A stretch of DNA of 24,714 bases from JBAWXE01 sp037144255 (GTDB lineage: Bacteria > Bacteroidota > Bacteroidia > Chitinophagales > Chitinophagaceae): the NCBI GenBank assembly GCA_037144255.1, contig JBAWXE010000034.1, positions 1 through 24,714 of the forward strand. Reading direction: 5' to 3'. This document shows, piece after piece, positions 8,789-16,534 of the stretch (position 1 is the stretch's first letter; each line of letters opens with the position of its first letter). A program made the translations under genes and the position numbers. Below the pieces are notes generated by a model, which ran no database searches, was not told where the DNA came from, and worked only from the letters and a program-made list of their open reading frames with translations.

Positions 8789-10156
8789 ATGAATCTACAA
8801 ATGAAAAAGCTATATATATTCCTTGGTTTATCTGCTATAGCATTTGCAAGCTGTAAACCTAACATCGGTCCGGATAAGCCAAAAGCAGGTGATGCTGATT
8901 TCTCAAAATATCTGGCAGTAGGTAACTCACTGACATCGGGATATGCTGATGGATCTTTAAGCAGATCTGGTCAGATCAATTCTTATCCTAACATTCTGGC
9001 TACACAGTTTGCTCAAGTAGGTGGTGGTTCTTTCAACCAACCATTGCTGCCGGGTGAATCAGGATGGCCTACAGCTAAGTATGTATTGAAATCAGGTACT
9101 GATTGTAATGGCAACGTAGTATTATCTCCGGTACCTTACAATTTCGTATATGCATTGGATACTCAGGGTAGTGCTAAGAGCATTGCTGCACAAGGTCCAT
9201 TCAATAACGTAGGTGTTCCGGGTATTCGTTGTATAGACTATCTGGTACCGGGTTATGCATATCTGGCAGCAGCTTCTAACCACGGTTGGGCAGCTCGTTT
9301 CTATGCTAATCCTATAGCTGAAACTCCATTGGATGAAGCGCTGAGACTGAACCACTCTTTCTTTACTTGTTGGTTAGGTGCTAACGACGTATTGGGTTAT
9401 GCATTAGCAGGTGGTGCAGGTGCTGTACCTGGTCCCGGTTCTAATACTAACGACATATCTGATACTGCACAGTTCGGTCATACTTACAGAATAGTAATTG
9501 ATTCATTAGTAAGACATGGCCAGTTTGTAAATAAAGCAAAAGGTATGCTGATCAATGTACCTGATGTAACTTCTATTCCGTACTTCACTACTATAGGTTA
9601 TAACAGCTTGGCACTAAGAAGCGGACAAGCAGATACACTGAATGCACTTTATGCAGGTAATCCTGAAGTACATTTCACTGTAGGTACAAACAATGCTTTT
9701 GTAATATCTGAACCTACTGCTACTAATAACAGAAGACAAATAAAAGCAGGTGAATACATATTGCTGAGTGCTGCTGATAGTATCAAATGCGCAGGATGGG
9801 GTACAGTAAAACCAATACCTGCACAATATGTACTGAATGCACAAGAAGTAGCTAACATAGAAACTTATACTACTTACTTCAATCAGATCATCCTGAATAC
9901 TGCACACTATTACAACATTGGTTATGTAGATATGAATGCTTATCTGAAAAGAGTACAATCAGGTATAGCTTATGATGGTATCACATTCAGTGCACAGTTT
10001 GTAAGTGGTGCTGCTTTCTCTCTGGATGGTATACATCTGACACCAAGAGGTTATGCAATGGTAGCTAACTACATTATTGCCAATATCAATACAATGTACA
10101 ATGCTAATATCCCAATGGCTAATGTATCATCTTACGATGGTATCAAATTCCCATAG
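8789..10156 (+). CDS. SGNH/GDSL-family lipoprotein hydrolase
   Basis: A 455-residue lipoprotein with an esterase/lipase-like SGNH fold. The N-terminus is a lipoprotein signal with lipobox A-S-C, acylated at C22. The catalytic blocks are in order: G-N-S-L-T at 45-49 with nucleophile S47 (GNS in place of the usual GDS), G-A-N-D at 197-200 with N199, and D-G-I-H at 413-416 with the D/H pair of block V. The chain is longer than the ~200-residue minimal SGNH enzymes, with a large insert between blocks I and III. A second ATG at 8801 (Met5) is equally possible. It follows the FadL-like gene by 7 bp and precedes a strong terminator, so it closes a two-gene operon. Inferred role: releases fatty acids or other acyl products at the outer membrane for the neighbouring transporter. 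Confidence 0.9.
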   Translation: MNLQMKKLYIFLGLSAIAFASCKPNIGPDKPKAGDADFSKYLAVGNSLTSGYADGSLSRSGQINSYPNILATQFAQVGGGSFNQPLLPGESGWPTAKYVLKSGTDCNGNVVLSPVPYNFVYALDTQGSAKSIAAQGPFNNVGVPGIRCIDYLVPGYAYLAAASNHGWAARFYANPIAETPLDEALRLNHSFFTCWLGANDVLGYALAGGAGAVPGPGSNTNDISDTAQFGHTYRIVIDSLVRHGQFVNKAKGMLINVPDVTSIPYFTTIGYNSLALRSGQADTLNALYAGNPEVHFTVGTNNAFVISEPTATNNRRQIKAGEYILLSAADSIKCAGWGTVKPIPAQYVLNAQEVANIETYTTYFNQIILNTAHYYNIGYVDMNAYLKRVQSGIAYDGITFSAQFVSGAAFSLDGIHLTPRGYAMVANYIIANINTMYNANIPMANVSSYDGIKFP

Positions 10157-10181
10157 GACTGCATTCAAACAATAATACTAC

Positions 10182-10216
10182 AATAGCCTGTTCATACGAA
10201 CAGGCTATTTGTTTTT
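10182..10216 (+). terminator. Intrinsic terminator of the FadL/GDSL operon
   Basis: A perfect 12-bp stem (10182-10193 with 10198-10209), a 4-nt loop, then TGTTTTT. It starts 26 bp after the hydrolase stop codon and should end the operon. Confidence 0.92.
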
Positions 10217-10258
10217 AAAGAGAAAACTTTATTTAATTAACTCACAACCCCATATCAT

Positions 10259-10357
10259 ATGAAAGAGTATAAAATAACCAGAAAAACTCAGTGGAGCTTA
10301 TTCAAAATGTTATTATTTATTCTTTTGACTATGCCCATTTTTTCTTTATTTCTTTGA
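10259..10357 (+). CDS. Short N-terminal membrane segment, probable 5' part of a frame-split gene
   Basis: An ATG-started frame of 32 codons (MKEYKITRKTQWSLF and then a hydrophobic run ending FSLFL) stops at TGA 10355-10357. It has a basic head and one transmembrane helix, as expected for the first helix of a two-helix membrane protein. The open frame continues directly in +1 from the same place (10356 onward: Glu-Leu-Tyr-Ile-His). The downstream frame has no ATG upstream because a stop lies at 10326-10328. The simplest reading is one gene spanning 10259-10793, about 178 residues, broken by one extra base or read by a +1 shift at CTT-TGA. Confidence 0.5.
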   Translation: MKEYKITRKTQWSLFKMLLFILLTMPIFSLFL

Positions 10358-10358
10358 A

Positions 10359-10793
10359 TTGTATATACATGAAGGTTATGACTGGATTGCTTCCCTTGTG
10401 GTTTGCTTGATTTTGTTCATTTTGGGAGGTATTCCACAGCTTATTTTACATCGCAACTATTATGAAGTAAATAAAGGGGATGTGCTTACATGCGATACTA
10501 CATCTAAAGTAATGCGCTTTATACATGAGGGTCGGGAATGGGTATTTAGTATGGATGATATCGATGAAGTGATGATCTATAAGACGCCTCCTTATAATAA
10601 AATCACTATATGGTCTAATTATAATTATGCCACTATTAAATTACATACCGGTATGAAAATAATAATCCTTAGTATGATGAAAGGTGATGATGTGGAGACA
10701 CTAATTGATGAATATAAGGTTGATGAATATAAGATAGACGTAGATGAACGTTTTTTTCCAAGGGTATATGGTCCTTGTGTTGTGCCGGCATAA
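10359..10793 (+). CDS. Small membrane protein of unknown function, 3' part of the frame-split gene
   Basis: A 144-residue frame whose only early start is a TTG at 10359. Residues 8-30 form a strong transmembrane helix, and about 110 residues of mixed strand and helix follow (R-N-Y-Y-E-V-N, F-I-H-E-G-R-E-W-V-F-S-M-D-D-I-D-E-V). The soluble part, with several short strands and a final helix near D-D-V-E-T-L-I-D-E-Y, loosely recalls bacterial PH-like domains, but I cannot confirm this. The repeat V-D-E-Y-K near 118-125 is a small internal duplication. It stands alone between two terminators. Joined to the upstream segment it becomes a two-helix membrane protein with a soluble C-terminal domain. 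If the break is real the gene may be inactive; function is unknown. Confidence 0.65.
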   Translation: MYIHEGYDWIASLVVCLILFILGGIPQLILHRNYYEVNKGDVLTCDTTSKVMRFIHEGREWVFSMDDIDEVMIYKTPPYNKITIWSNYNYATIKLHTGMKIIILSMMKGDDVETLIDEYKVDEYKIDVDERFFPRVYGPCVVPA

Positions 10794-10801
10794 CAAAAAC
10801 G

Positions 10802-10824
10802 AAAGCCCTGCAATGCAGGGCTTT
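10802..10824. terminator. Bidirectional hairpin between convergent genes
   Basis: A 9-bp perfect stem (10802-10810 with 10816-10824, AAAGCCCTG pairing with CAGGGCTTT) around a 5-nt loop. It lies 9 bp after the stop of the small membrane protein and 23 bp beyond the stop of the minus-strand dehydratase. The minus-strand side continues into CGTTTTTG, a fair U-rich tail. Confidence 0.75.
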
Positions 10825-10847
10825 GTCAATATATACAAGGCTTTAGA

Positions 10848-12776
10848 TTATTTATTCTTAGGGATTACTTTGGCATCCAGCTTTTCGAAAACAGAATTCA
10901 TACTGATGTACTCTGGTACCAGTTCTTTCATCAGTCCTACGGTCTCTAAAGTATAGTGCTGACGGGCAGATGCTACCAGCTTATCTATCTTATTGCGAAT
11001 GGTGAGGAAATCGTACTCGCGTACCTGTGCTATCATTATCTTTTCGTGGTAAGTAGGCAGGGTGTTCTCTGCATTGTTCAGCAGTTCTTCGTATAGTTTT
11101 TCGCCTGGTCTCAGACCCGTGAAAACTATGGCGATATCCTGATCAGGTTCTTTACCAGCCAGGCGTATCATTTTCTTGGCTAGGTCTACTATTTTCACCG
11201 GTTGGCCCATATCGAATACGAATATCTCACCACCTTGTCCCATGGCACCTGCTTCTATAATAAGCTGGCAAGCCTCCGGTATGGTCATGAAATAACGAGT
11301 GATATCCGGGTGTGTAACAGTAATAGGTCCGCCTTTTTCCAACTGTTGTTTAAAGTGTGGAATAACAGAACCATTAGAGCCTAGTACATTACCGAAACGG
11401 GTAGTAACGAATTTGGTCGGGTGCACCAGGTCATTGCTGAGATCCTCATAGCCCAGCATAATATGCTTATAATAGCTCTGGGTGAAAATTTCAGCAATCC
11501 TTTTTGATGCACCCATTACGTTGGTTGGGTTCACTGCTTTATCAGTGCTTACCATTACAAATTTCTCCACGCCGCTGGCTACTGCCAGTTCGGCCAATAT
11601 CTTAGTACCTAGTACATTGTTCAATATAGCTATAGAAGGATTGTCTTCCATCAGTGGAACATGCTTATAAGCTGCCGCGTGGAATACGATATCTGGGTTG
11701 TAAATCTCGAAGAGGTGTTCCATTCTCACCCTATCACATATATCACCCAAATAAGCCTTGAAATTAGCGTTTTTATGTTTTTCAAGAATCTCGAGATAAA
11801 GTTCATGCATTGGGCTTTCGGCCACATCACAGAGTATAACCAGTGCAGGGTTATGACATAGTAATTGACGCACCAGTTCGCTACCTATAGATCCGGCAGC
11901 CCCTGTTACTAATATTTTCTTACCTTTCAGTTCAGTGCTGATCTTGCCATTATTGATATTGATTACTTCACGTTCCAGCAAGTCTTCAATATTAATGTCT
12001 TTCAGTTGGTTAGTATCCAGTTTACCATCCAGCCATTGTTGTATAGGAGGTACTTGTTGGAGATGAATGCCATACTTAGGGCAAACATCTACCAAATAAT
12101 TCAGTTTATCTTTAGACAGGGTTCTATTGGCAATAATGAGGAGTTTAACATTATCCTCTTTCATTTTTTTGAAACTATTCTCATCTGTACTATAGATGGG
12201 TAAGCCCTCCATCATTTTACCACTTCGGTTATCATCCATAAAGGCTACTACCTCAATGGTACCATTTGGTACATCATTGATCACCTGCTTTGTATGTATG
12301 CCATCATCACTGGTATCGAAAACTACTGCCTTAATATCCCGTTTTTCTACCTGATAAAGACTATAGAATTTGAAACAATAGCGTACTAGCAGGCGGTAGG
12401 ATATAAGTATAAAATTGGAAATAAAGAAGTTGATGACCACTACAGAAATAGGGAAGAGCCAAAAATTCTGTGCATAATTCATAAATGAATTGATCACAAA
12501 ATAGGAAATGGTAGCTACGGCATTTACTCTTAGCAGGCGGAAGGTATCTTCTATATTGGTATAACGAATGATTCCAGCAAAGCTTTTCATGCTATAGAAT
12601 AAAATAGCATATATGGCTAGGGTAATTCCAAAAATAAGTTTGAATTCGTAATGAGATAACTGCCTCAGATCAAAATTGAAGCGAAGTACGAATGAAAAGA
12701 AAATAGAAAGCTGTACGCATGCAAGGTCGAGTAAGAAAATAAGCCAGCGCGGTAAAACCTTTAATTTATACTGCAT
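10848..12776 (-). CDS. Membrane nucleotide-sugar 4,6-dehydratase (WbpM/CapD/FlaA1-like)
   Basis: A 642-residue polysaccharide biosynthesis protein, close to the length of Pseudomonas WbpM. Four transmembrane helices fill residues ~11-132, then a linker Rossmann-like domain (~145-270), then the catalytic short-chain dehydrogenase domain with NAD(P) motif T-G-A-A-G-S-I-G-S-E at 291-300. The catalytic region S-T-D-K-A-V-N-P has D412 and K413, and M421 stands where ordinary short-chain dehydrogenases have tyrosine; that Tyr-to-Met change is known for the large membrane members. The expected reaction is conversion of UDP-GlcNAc to a 4-keto-6-deoxy sugar, an early step toward QuiNAc/FucNAc-type surface sugars. 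No other glycan gene is nearby, so it is an orphan here. ATG start; transcription probably from the promoter at 12855-12886. Confidence 0.93.
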   Translation of the reverse strand: MQYKLKVLPRWLIFLLDLACVQLSIFFSFVLRFNFDLRQLSHYEFKLIFGITLAIYAILFYSMKSFAGIIRYTNIEDTFRLLRVNAVATISYFVINSFMNYAQNFWLFPISVVVINFFISNFILISYRLLVRYCFKFYSLYQVEKRDIKAVVFDTSDDGIHTKQVINDVPNGTIEVVAFMDDNRSGKMMEGLPIYSTDENSFKKMKEDNVKLLIIANRTLSKDKLNYLVDVCPKYGIHLQQVPPIQQWLDGKLDTNQLKDINIEDLLEREVININNGKISTELKGKKILVTGAAGSIGSELVRQLLCHNPALVILCDVAESPMHELYLEILEKHKNANFKAYLGDICDRVRMEHLFEIYNPDIVFHAAAYKHVPLMEDNPSIAILNNVLGTKILAELAVASGVEKFVMVSTDKAVNPTNVMGASKRIAEIFTQSYYKHIMLGYEDLSNDLVHPTKFVTTRFGNVLGSNGSVIPHFKQQLEKGGPITVTHPDITRYFMTIPEACQLIIEAGAMGQGGEIFVFDMGQPVKIVDLAKKMIRLAGKEPDQDIAIVFTGLRPGEKLYEELLNNAENTLPTYHEKIMIAQVREYDFLTIRNKIDKLVASARQHYTLETVGLMKELVPEYISMNSVFEKLDAKVIPKNK

Positions 12777-12854
12777 ATCACAAAGTCGTTTTTAGTACAA
12801 AGTATTTCTTATCAAATTCATTTTAACTCATCTCACAAATCACGAAATAGCTTG

Positions 12855-12886
12855 CAAAATTAACTTTACATAGTTGGATACGGAAA
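12855..12886 (-). promoter_or_regulatory. Candidate promoter of the membrane dehydratase gene
   Basis: Read on the minus strand, TAATTTTG (12862-12855) matches TAnnTTTG exactly and TTTC (12886-12883) replaces TTTG at -33 with a 20-nt spacer. The implied leader is about 70 nt. Confidence 0.45.
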
Positions 12887-13204
12887 ATGGGTTAGTAAAA
12901 TAATAAATATTTTTAAGTTACCATAATGTAAAGCTATTTATTTTTGATCTAAACTATGTTTGTAGTAGATATTAGAACAAAATCCATGCCAAAAACTGCT
13001 TTTTTAAATTTTTCTTTTAGATATAATTAATTGATTTCTACAGGCAAATGCCGAGTTGTGAAAAGAAATGCTAGAGAATGATAAATATTTTAAATATAAA
13101 TACAATATTTATATTAACTTTATGTCAATGGAACTTTGTGCACTTCATGTGGATAAACAATCGTATATATTCTACAACATAAACTTACCTTAGACATTAT
13201 ATAG
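12887..13204. other. AT-rich intergenic region, no gene seen
   Basis: No coding frame of interest is present. A perfect 10-bp AT-only inverted repeat (13093-13102 with 13106-13115, 3-nt loop) and a lone consensus-like TATGTTTG at 12955-12962, without a good -33 partner, are the only structures noticed. The hairpin is made only of A and T and may be chance. Confidence 0.5.
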
Positions 13205-13266
13205 CAATAACAAATCGATAACAAAGGAAACAAGCCAATAACAATGCAAAAACATGCCAATAACAA
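13205..13266 (+). repeat. Four helically phased copies of CAATAACAA
   Basis: Copies start at 13205, 13216 (variant CGATAACAA), 13236 and 13258, giving steps of 11, 20 and 22 bp, close to one, two and two turns of the helix. Copies three and four share an 11-bp core GCCAATAACAA exactly 22 bp apart. They lie ~175-237 bp before the hybrid kinase ATG. An array of sites on one face of the DNA is typical of a transcription factor operator, but no factor can be named. Confidence 0.45.
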
Positions 13267-13370
13267 GGTATTATCAGCCTTAGGAGTAATTTGCAATTCA
13301 ATAGAAATACTCTTTTCGTCAGCTTGTTATACTATGAAAAAATGAAAGGTTTTTGAAAATAACCTGAGCA

Positions 13371-13400
13371 TTGCAATAAAATAGAAGGGATGTAGTTTTT
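13371..13400 (+). promoter_or_regulatory. Weak candidate promoter of the hybrid kinase gene
   Basis: TAGTTTTT (13393-13400) is one mismatch from TAnnTTTG and TTG (13371-13373) stands upstream with a 19-nt spacer. The predicted leader is about 35 nt. The phased repeats would lie roughly 140-200 bp upstream of its start. Confidence 0.3.
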
Positions 13401-13441
13401 AGAAAGGAGAAGTGTTAACATAGATCACGTTTTTGAAAAAT

Positions 13442-16400
13442 ATGGCCATAACACCAAAGAAAAATACAGTATCTAACCAGTTACGTAAATCATTCATACT
13501 GATCAACGGTACTGTGATATTGTTCTTTGTGGTGTATCTGATACAAGCATATTGGCTGAATAAACACTACAACGAATCAGATCAGCAGGTAATGCGCACC
13601 AGCGAGGTACTGCGCAATATCAAAGATGCAAATACCAATGCTGCACAAATTGAATCATCTGTACGAGGTTATCTGCTTACAAGAGATCTGGAATTCTACA
13701 AGCAATTCAATAATTCATCAGCAAATCTAAAGAAGGAAATATCCAATCTGTATAATCTGACATTGGATAACGGAATCTACCACGAGAATGTGAATATGCT
13801 CTCCAGGATGATAGACCGTAAAACAGCTATATCCGAAACATTTGTAAAGAAAACCTTTCAAAAAGATACGTTCAATATACACGAGATACAATCGGAGGAG
13901 CTGGCAAAGCTCAATGATAGCATTAGCCGCTATATGTCGTTGCTGGAGAATACTCAGGAACGTTTGCTGGATGAACGCACTGCTACCAATAGGTACTTTA
14001 GCCAGTCTAGAACAGTCTTTTCTATAGTCAGTTACATACTGATCAGTTTGTTCCTAATAGTGAGTTTGTATAAGATCAATCAAAACATCAAAAAACGTTC
14101 CGAGGCTGAGGAAAGAGCCATTATGAACGAAGAGAAGTATCGTACGCTTGTAGAAGATTCAGGTGTAACGATGCTGGTGGTAGATAATAAGGGAGTCATA
14201 AAATTCGCTTCGAAAAATGTAGAGGAACTGAGTGCATATAGTCCTGAAGAATTTGTGGGGAAACCATTTACCCAATGTATCCCCACTGAATTCAGAGAAC
14301 AAGTAAGCAGTATCTTATCTACAGCTGCATCGCGCGGCATCTATAACAACAATATTGAATTACAGGTTTTCACTAAGTCCAAGATCAGCAAATGGGTATC
14401 TTGCCGTATATTCCCTGTACGTAAAGATGATGGCTGGGTACAGGAATGGCAGATAGTGATATGGGATATAGACGAGGAAAAGAAAATATACCTGGAGCTG
14501 GAAGAACTGGAAAGTGAACGTAGGAACCAGCAAAAACTTATACAAGATATCATCGATAATATTCCTTCTATCATCTTTATCAAAGATGTTCAAGGCAGAT
14601 ATTTGGCAATCAATAGACGGATGGAGGAAGTGCTGAACCTGCCACCTGAAAGGATAATAGGTAAAGTAGATGCAGATTTTATTTTAGATAAAAACAGACA
14701 TCAGGAGTACAAACACTCTGACGAAGTAGTACTTTCTACTAAATCGTTGGCTGTATTTGAGGATGTGATGCAGATAGACGGTAAGAAAAATTACTTCCTG
14801 GTAACAAAATTCCCGCTGCTGGATGAAGTAGGTAATGTGAAAAATATTTGCGGTCTGGCTACTGATATCACAGAGCGAAAATCTGTGGAAATAAAATTAT
14901 TGCAAGCCAAGAAGGAGGCGGAAAAGGCCAAAGCGGCACAAGAGACTTTCCTAGCCAATATGAGCCACGAGATTCGTACCCCTATGAATGGTATCATGGG
15001 TATGACCAACTTGCTGATGAGTACACACCTCTCAGAAGATCAGAAAGACTTCACAGGTAGTATACAAGACTCTGCACGTAACCTACTTGCCATTATCAAC
15101 GATCTGTTAGACTTCTCTAAGATCAAATCAGGTAAATTCCAGTTCGAATATTCTCCATTCAAGATCCGCCACGCTATCAAGAAAGCAGTATATCCATTGC
15201 AATTCAAGGCAGAGGATAAAATGCTGAAATTGAATGTGGTATTTGATACAATGGTACCTGAGGTGCTTATTGGCGATCCGCTGCGTCTGCAACAGATCAT
15301 TATCAATCTGGTAGGAAATGCTATCAAATTCACATCCAGCGGTTCGGTAGATCTGTATGTAGCTTGTAACAGAAGAAATGAAGACTTTATAGATCTGCGT
15401 ATCAATGTAAAGGATACAGGTATAGGTATAGCAGAGAATAAACTTGAATATATTTTTGAAAGCTTTACACAGGATAGCGAAGACACATCCCGCAAGTATG
15501 GTGGTACAGGTTTAGGTCTGGCTATTGTAAAACAACTGGTAGAACTGCAAAAAGGTAATTTATCGGTAAAGAGTACATTGGGCAAGGGTTCTGTTTTCTC
15601 TGTAACGATACCATACAAGGTGAGCAATGACGAGCCAACAGAAAAACGTCTGAATGTACCGGATAAAAGACAAAAAAATCTACTGGAAGGTATACACGTA
15701 TTGGTAGCAGAAGATAACCTGATCAATCAAAAGGTGGTAAAAAATACCCTCACCCAGCAAGGGGCCATAGTACAACTGGCTCTGAATGGTAGAGATGCCA
15801 TACAGAAGGTACAAAGTCAGAATTTTGATATCATTTTGATGGATCTGCAGATGCCGGAAGTTGACGGTTTCAAAGCTACACGTTATATTCGCCAAGTATT
15901 GAAGATTGCTACCCCGATAGTAGCCATGACAGCAGATACATTGAAAGGGGAATCCGACAAGTGTTTTGAGGCAGGTATGACAGATTTTATATCTAAACCT
16001 TTTGAACCGGATGAGCTATATCAATTGATCATTAAACTCACTAACACTAGAGAAGGAACTGTTTTTACTGACAATAATAAATACGATGACATGCAAACAC
16101 CACTAATCGATCTCAGTTTTTTACGCGACATTTCAGATAATGACCCTAATTACATTTTCGATGTCTTGGAGATATTTATGAGTACTACTCCTGATGGAGT
16201 GAATAAACTGGATCATCTGGTTCGTACTTCTCAGGATTACGAAGCGATATACAAACAAGCACACTTCCTGAAATCTAGTGTCAGTATCATCAAGGTGAGA
16301 AATATGTTGGAAAACTTGATAAAGCTGGAAGCTCTTGCTAAACAACATTCGCCTAAAGAAGAGATGTTCCCAATATTGGATGAAATACTGGTAACATTCA

Positions 16401-16459
16401 ATGAGGCATTACCTGAATTAGTGGCTGAAAAGGATAAATGCAAATCTACTAGAGTATAG
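13442..16459 (+). CDS. Hybrid sensor histidine kinase (CHASE3-PAS-PAS-HisKA-HATPase-REC-Hpt)
   Basis: A 1005-residue membrane phosphorelay protein. In order: transmembrane helix 17-39; an extracytoplasmic CHASE3-like helical domain ~43-188 with the S-V-R-G-Y-L-L-T motif; transmembrane helix ~191-212; PAS ~230-347; PAS with PAC ~366-484; HisKA with the phospho-accepting H509 in N-M-S-H-E-I-R-T-P-M-N-G; HATPase with D-T-G-I-G-I (D658) and G-G-T-G-L-G-L (687-693); a receiver with D801 in L-M-D-L-Q-M-P; and a C-terminal Hpt with H941 in A-H-F-L-K-S-S. All residues of a His-Asp-His relay are intact, so the final phosphate goes to a separate regulator, which is not in this window. ATG at 13442 is preferred to a TTG three codons earlier. 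No Shine-Dalgarno at useful distance. Signal unknown. Confidence 0.94.
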   Translation: MAITPKKNTVSNQLRKSFILINGTVILFFVVYLIQAYWLNKHYNESDQQVMRTSEVLRNIKDANTNAAQIESSVRGYLLTRDLEFYKQFNNSSANLKKEISNLYNLTLDNGIYHENVNMLSRMIDRKTAISETFVKKTFQKDTFNIHEIQSEELAKLNDSISRYMSLLENTQERLLDERTATNRYFSQSRTVFSIVSYILISLFLIVSLYKINQNIKKRSEAEERAIMNEEKYRTLVEDSGVTMLVVDNKGVIKFASKNVEELSAYSPEEFVGKPFTQCIPTEFREQVSSILSTAASRGIYNNNIELQVFTKSKISKWVSCRIFPVRKDDGWVQEWQIVIWDIDEEKKIYLELEELESERRNQQKLIQDIIDNIPSIIFIKDVQGRYLAINRRMEEVLNLPPERIIGKVDADFILDKNRHQEYKHSDEVVLSTKSLAVFEDVMQIDGKKNYFLVTKFPLLDEVGNVKNICGLATDITERKSVEIKLLQAKKEAEKAKAAQETFLANMSHEIRTPMNGIMGMTNLLMSTHLSEDQKDFTGSIQDSARNLLAIINDLLDFSKIKSGKFQFEYSPFKIRHAIKKAVYPLQFKAEDKMLKLNVVFDTMVPEVLIGDPLRLQQIIINLVGNAIKFTSSGSVDLYVACNRRNEDFIDLRINVKDTGIGIAENKLEYIFESFTQDSEDTSRKYGGTGLGLAIVKQLVELQKGNLSVKSTLGKGSVFSVTIPYKVSNDEPTEKRLNVPDKRQKNLLEGIHVLVAEDNLINQKVVKNTLTQQGAIVQLALNGRDAIQKVQSQNFDIILMDLQMPEVDGFKATRYIRQVLKIATPIVAMTADTLKGESDKCFEAGMTDFISKPFEPDELYQLIIKLTNTREGTVFTDNNKYDDMQTPLIDLSFLRDISDNDPNYIFDVLEIFMSTTPDGVNKLDHLVRTSQDYEAIYKQAHFLKSSVSIIKVRNMLENLIKLEALAKQHSPKEEMFPILDEILVTFNEALPELVAEKDKCKSTRV

Positions 16460-16477
16460 TCTCTGACGATAAGATAT

Positions 16478-16513
16478 AAAAAGGCCTCGCTGATCATTCA
16501 GAGAGGCTTTTTT
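16478..16513 (+). terminator. Intrinsic terminator of the hybrid kinase gene
   Basis: An interrupted stem: AAAAG, a bulged G, CCTC, a G/A mismatch and CTGA pair with TCAG, GAGG and CTTTT around loop TCAT, followed by a run of T up to 16513. It lies 18 bp after the kinase stop and 22 bp before the stop of the convergent barrel gene. Confidence 0.8.
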
Positions 16514-16534
16514 AATATTGACCGTTACTCGATA

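Noticed and set aside
10352..10357. Firm call of a programmed prfB-like frameshift
   Set aside because: The slip sequence fits, but the upstream Shine-Dalgarno-like stimulator is missing and the gene is not a release factor, so it is kept only as a finding.
13093..13115. Perfect 10-bp inverted repeat as a terminator or operator
   Set aside because: It is made only of A and T in a very AT-rich gap, has no T tract placed for termination and could arise by chance.
13205..13266. Possible CRISPR-like array
   Set aside because: The repeated core is only 9-11 bp with spacings of 11-22 bp and no cas gene is present; operator-like sites fit better.
13433..13441. TTG start three codons before the kinase ATG
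   Set aside because: An ATG in frame at 13442 gives the same protein; no signal favours the TTG.
15040..15726. A 228-codon minus-strand open frame inside the hybrid kinase gene
   Set aside because: It lies opposite the HisKA/HATPase/REC coding region, whose motifs are all intact on the plus strand; Ser/Ile-rich shadow.
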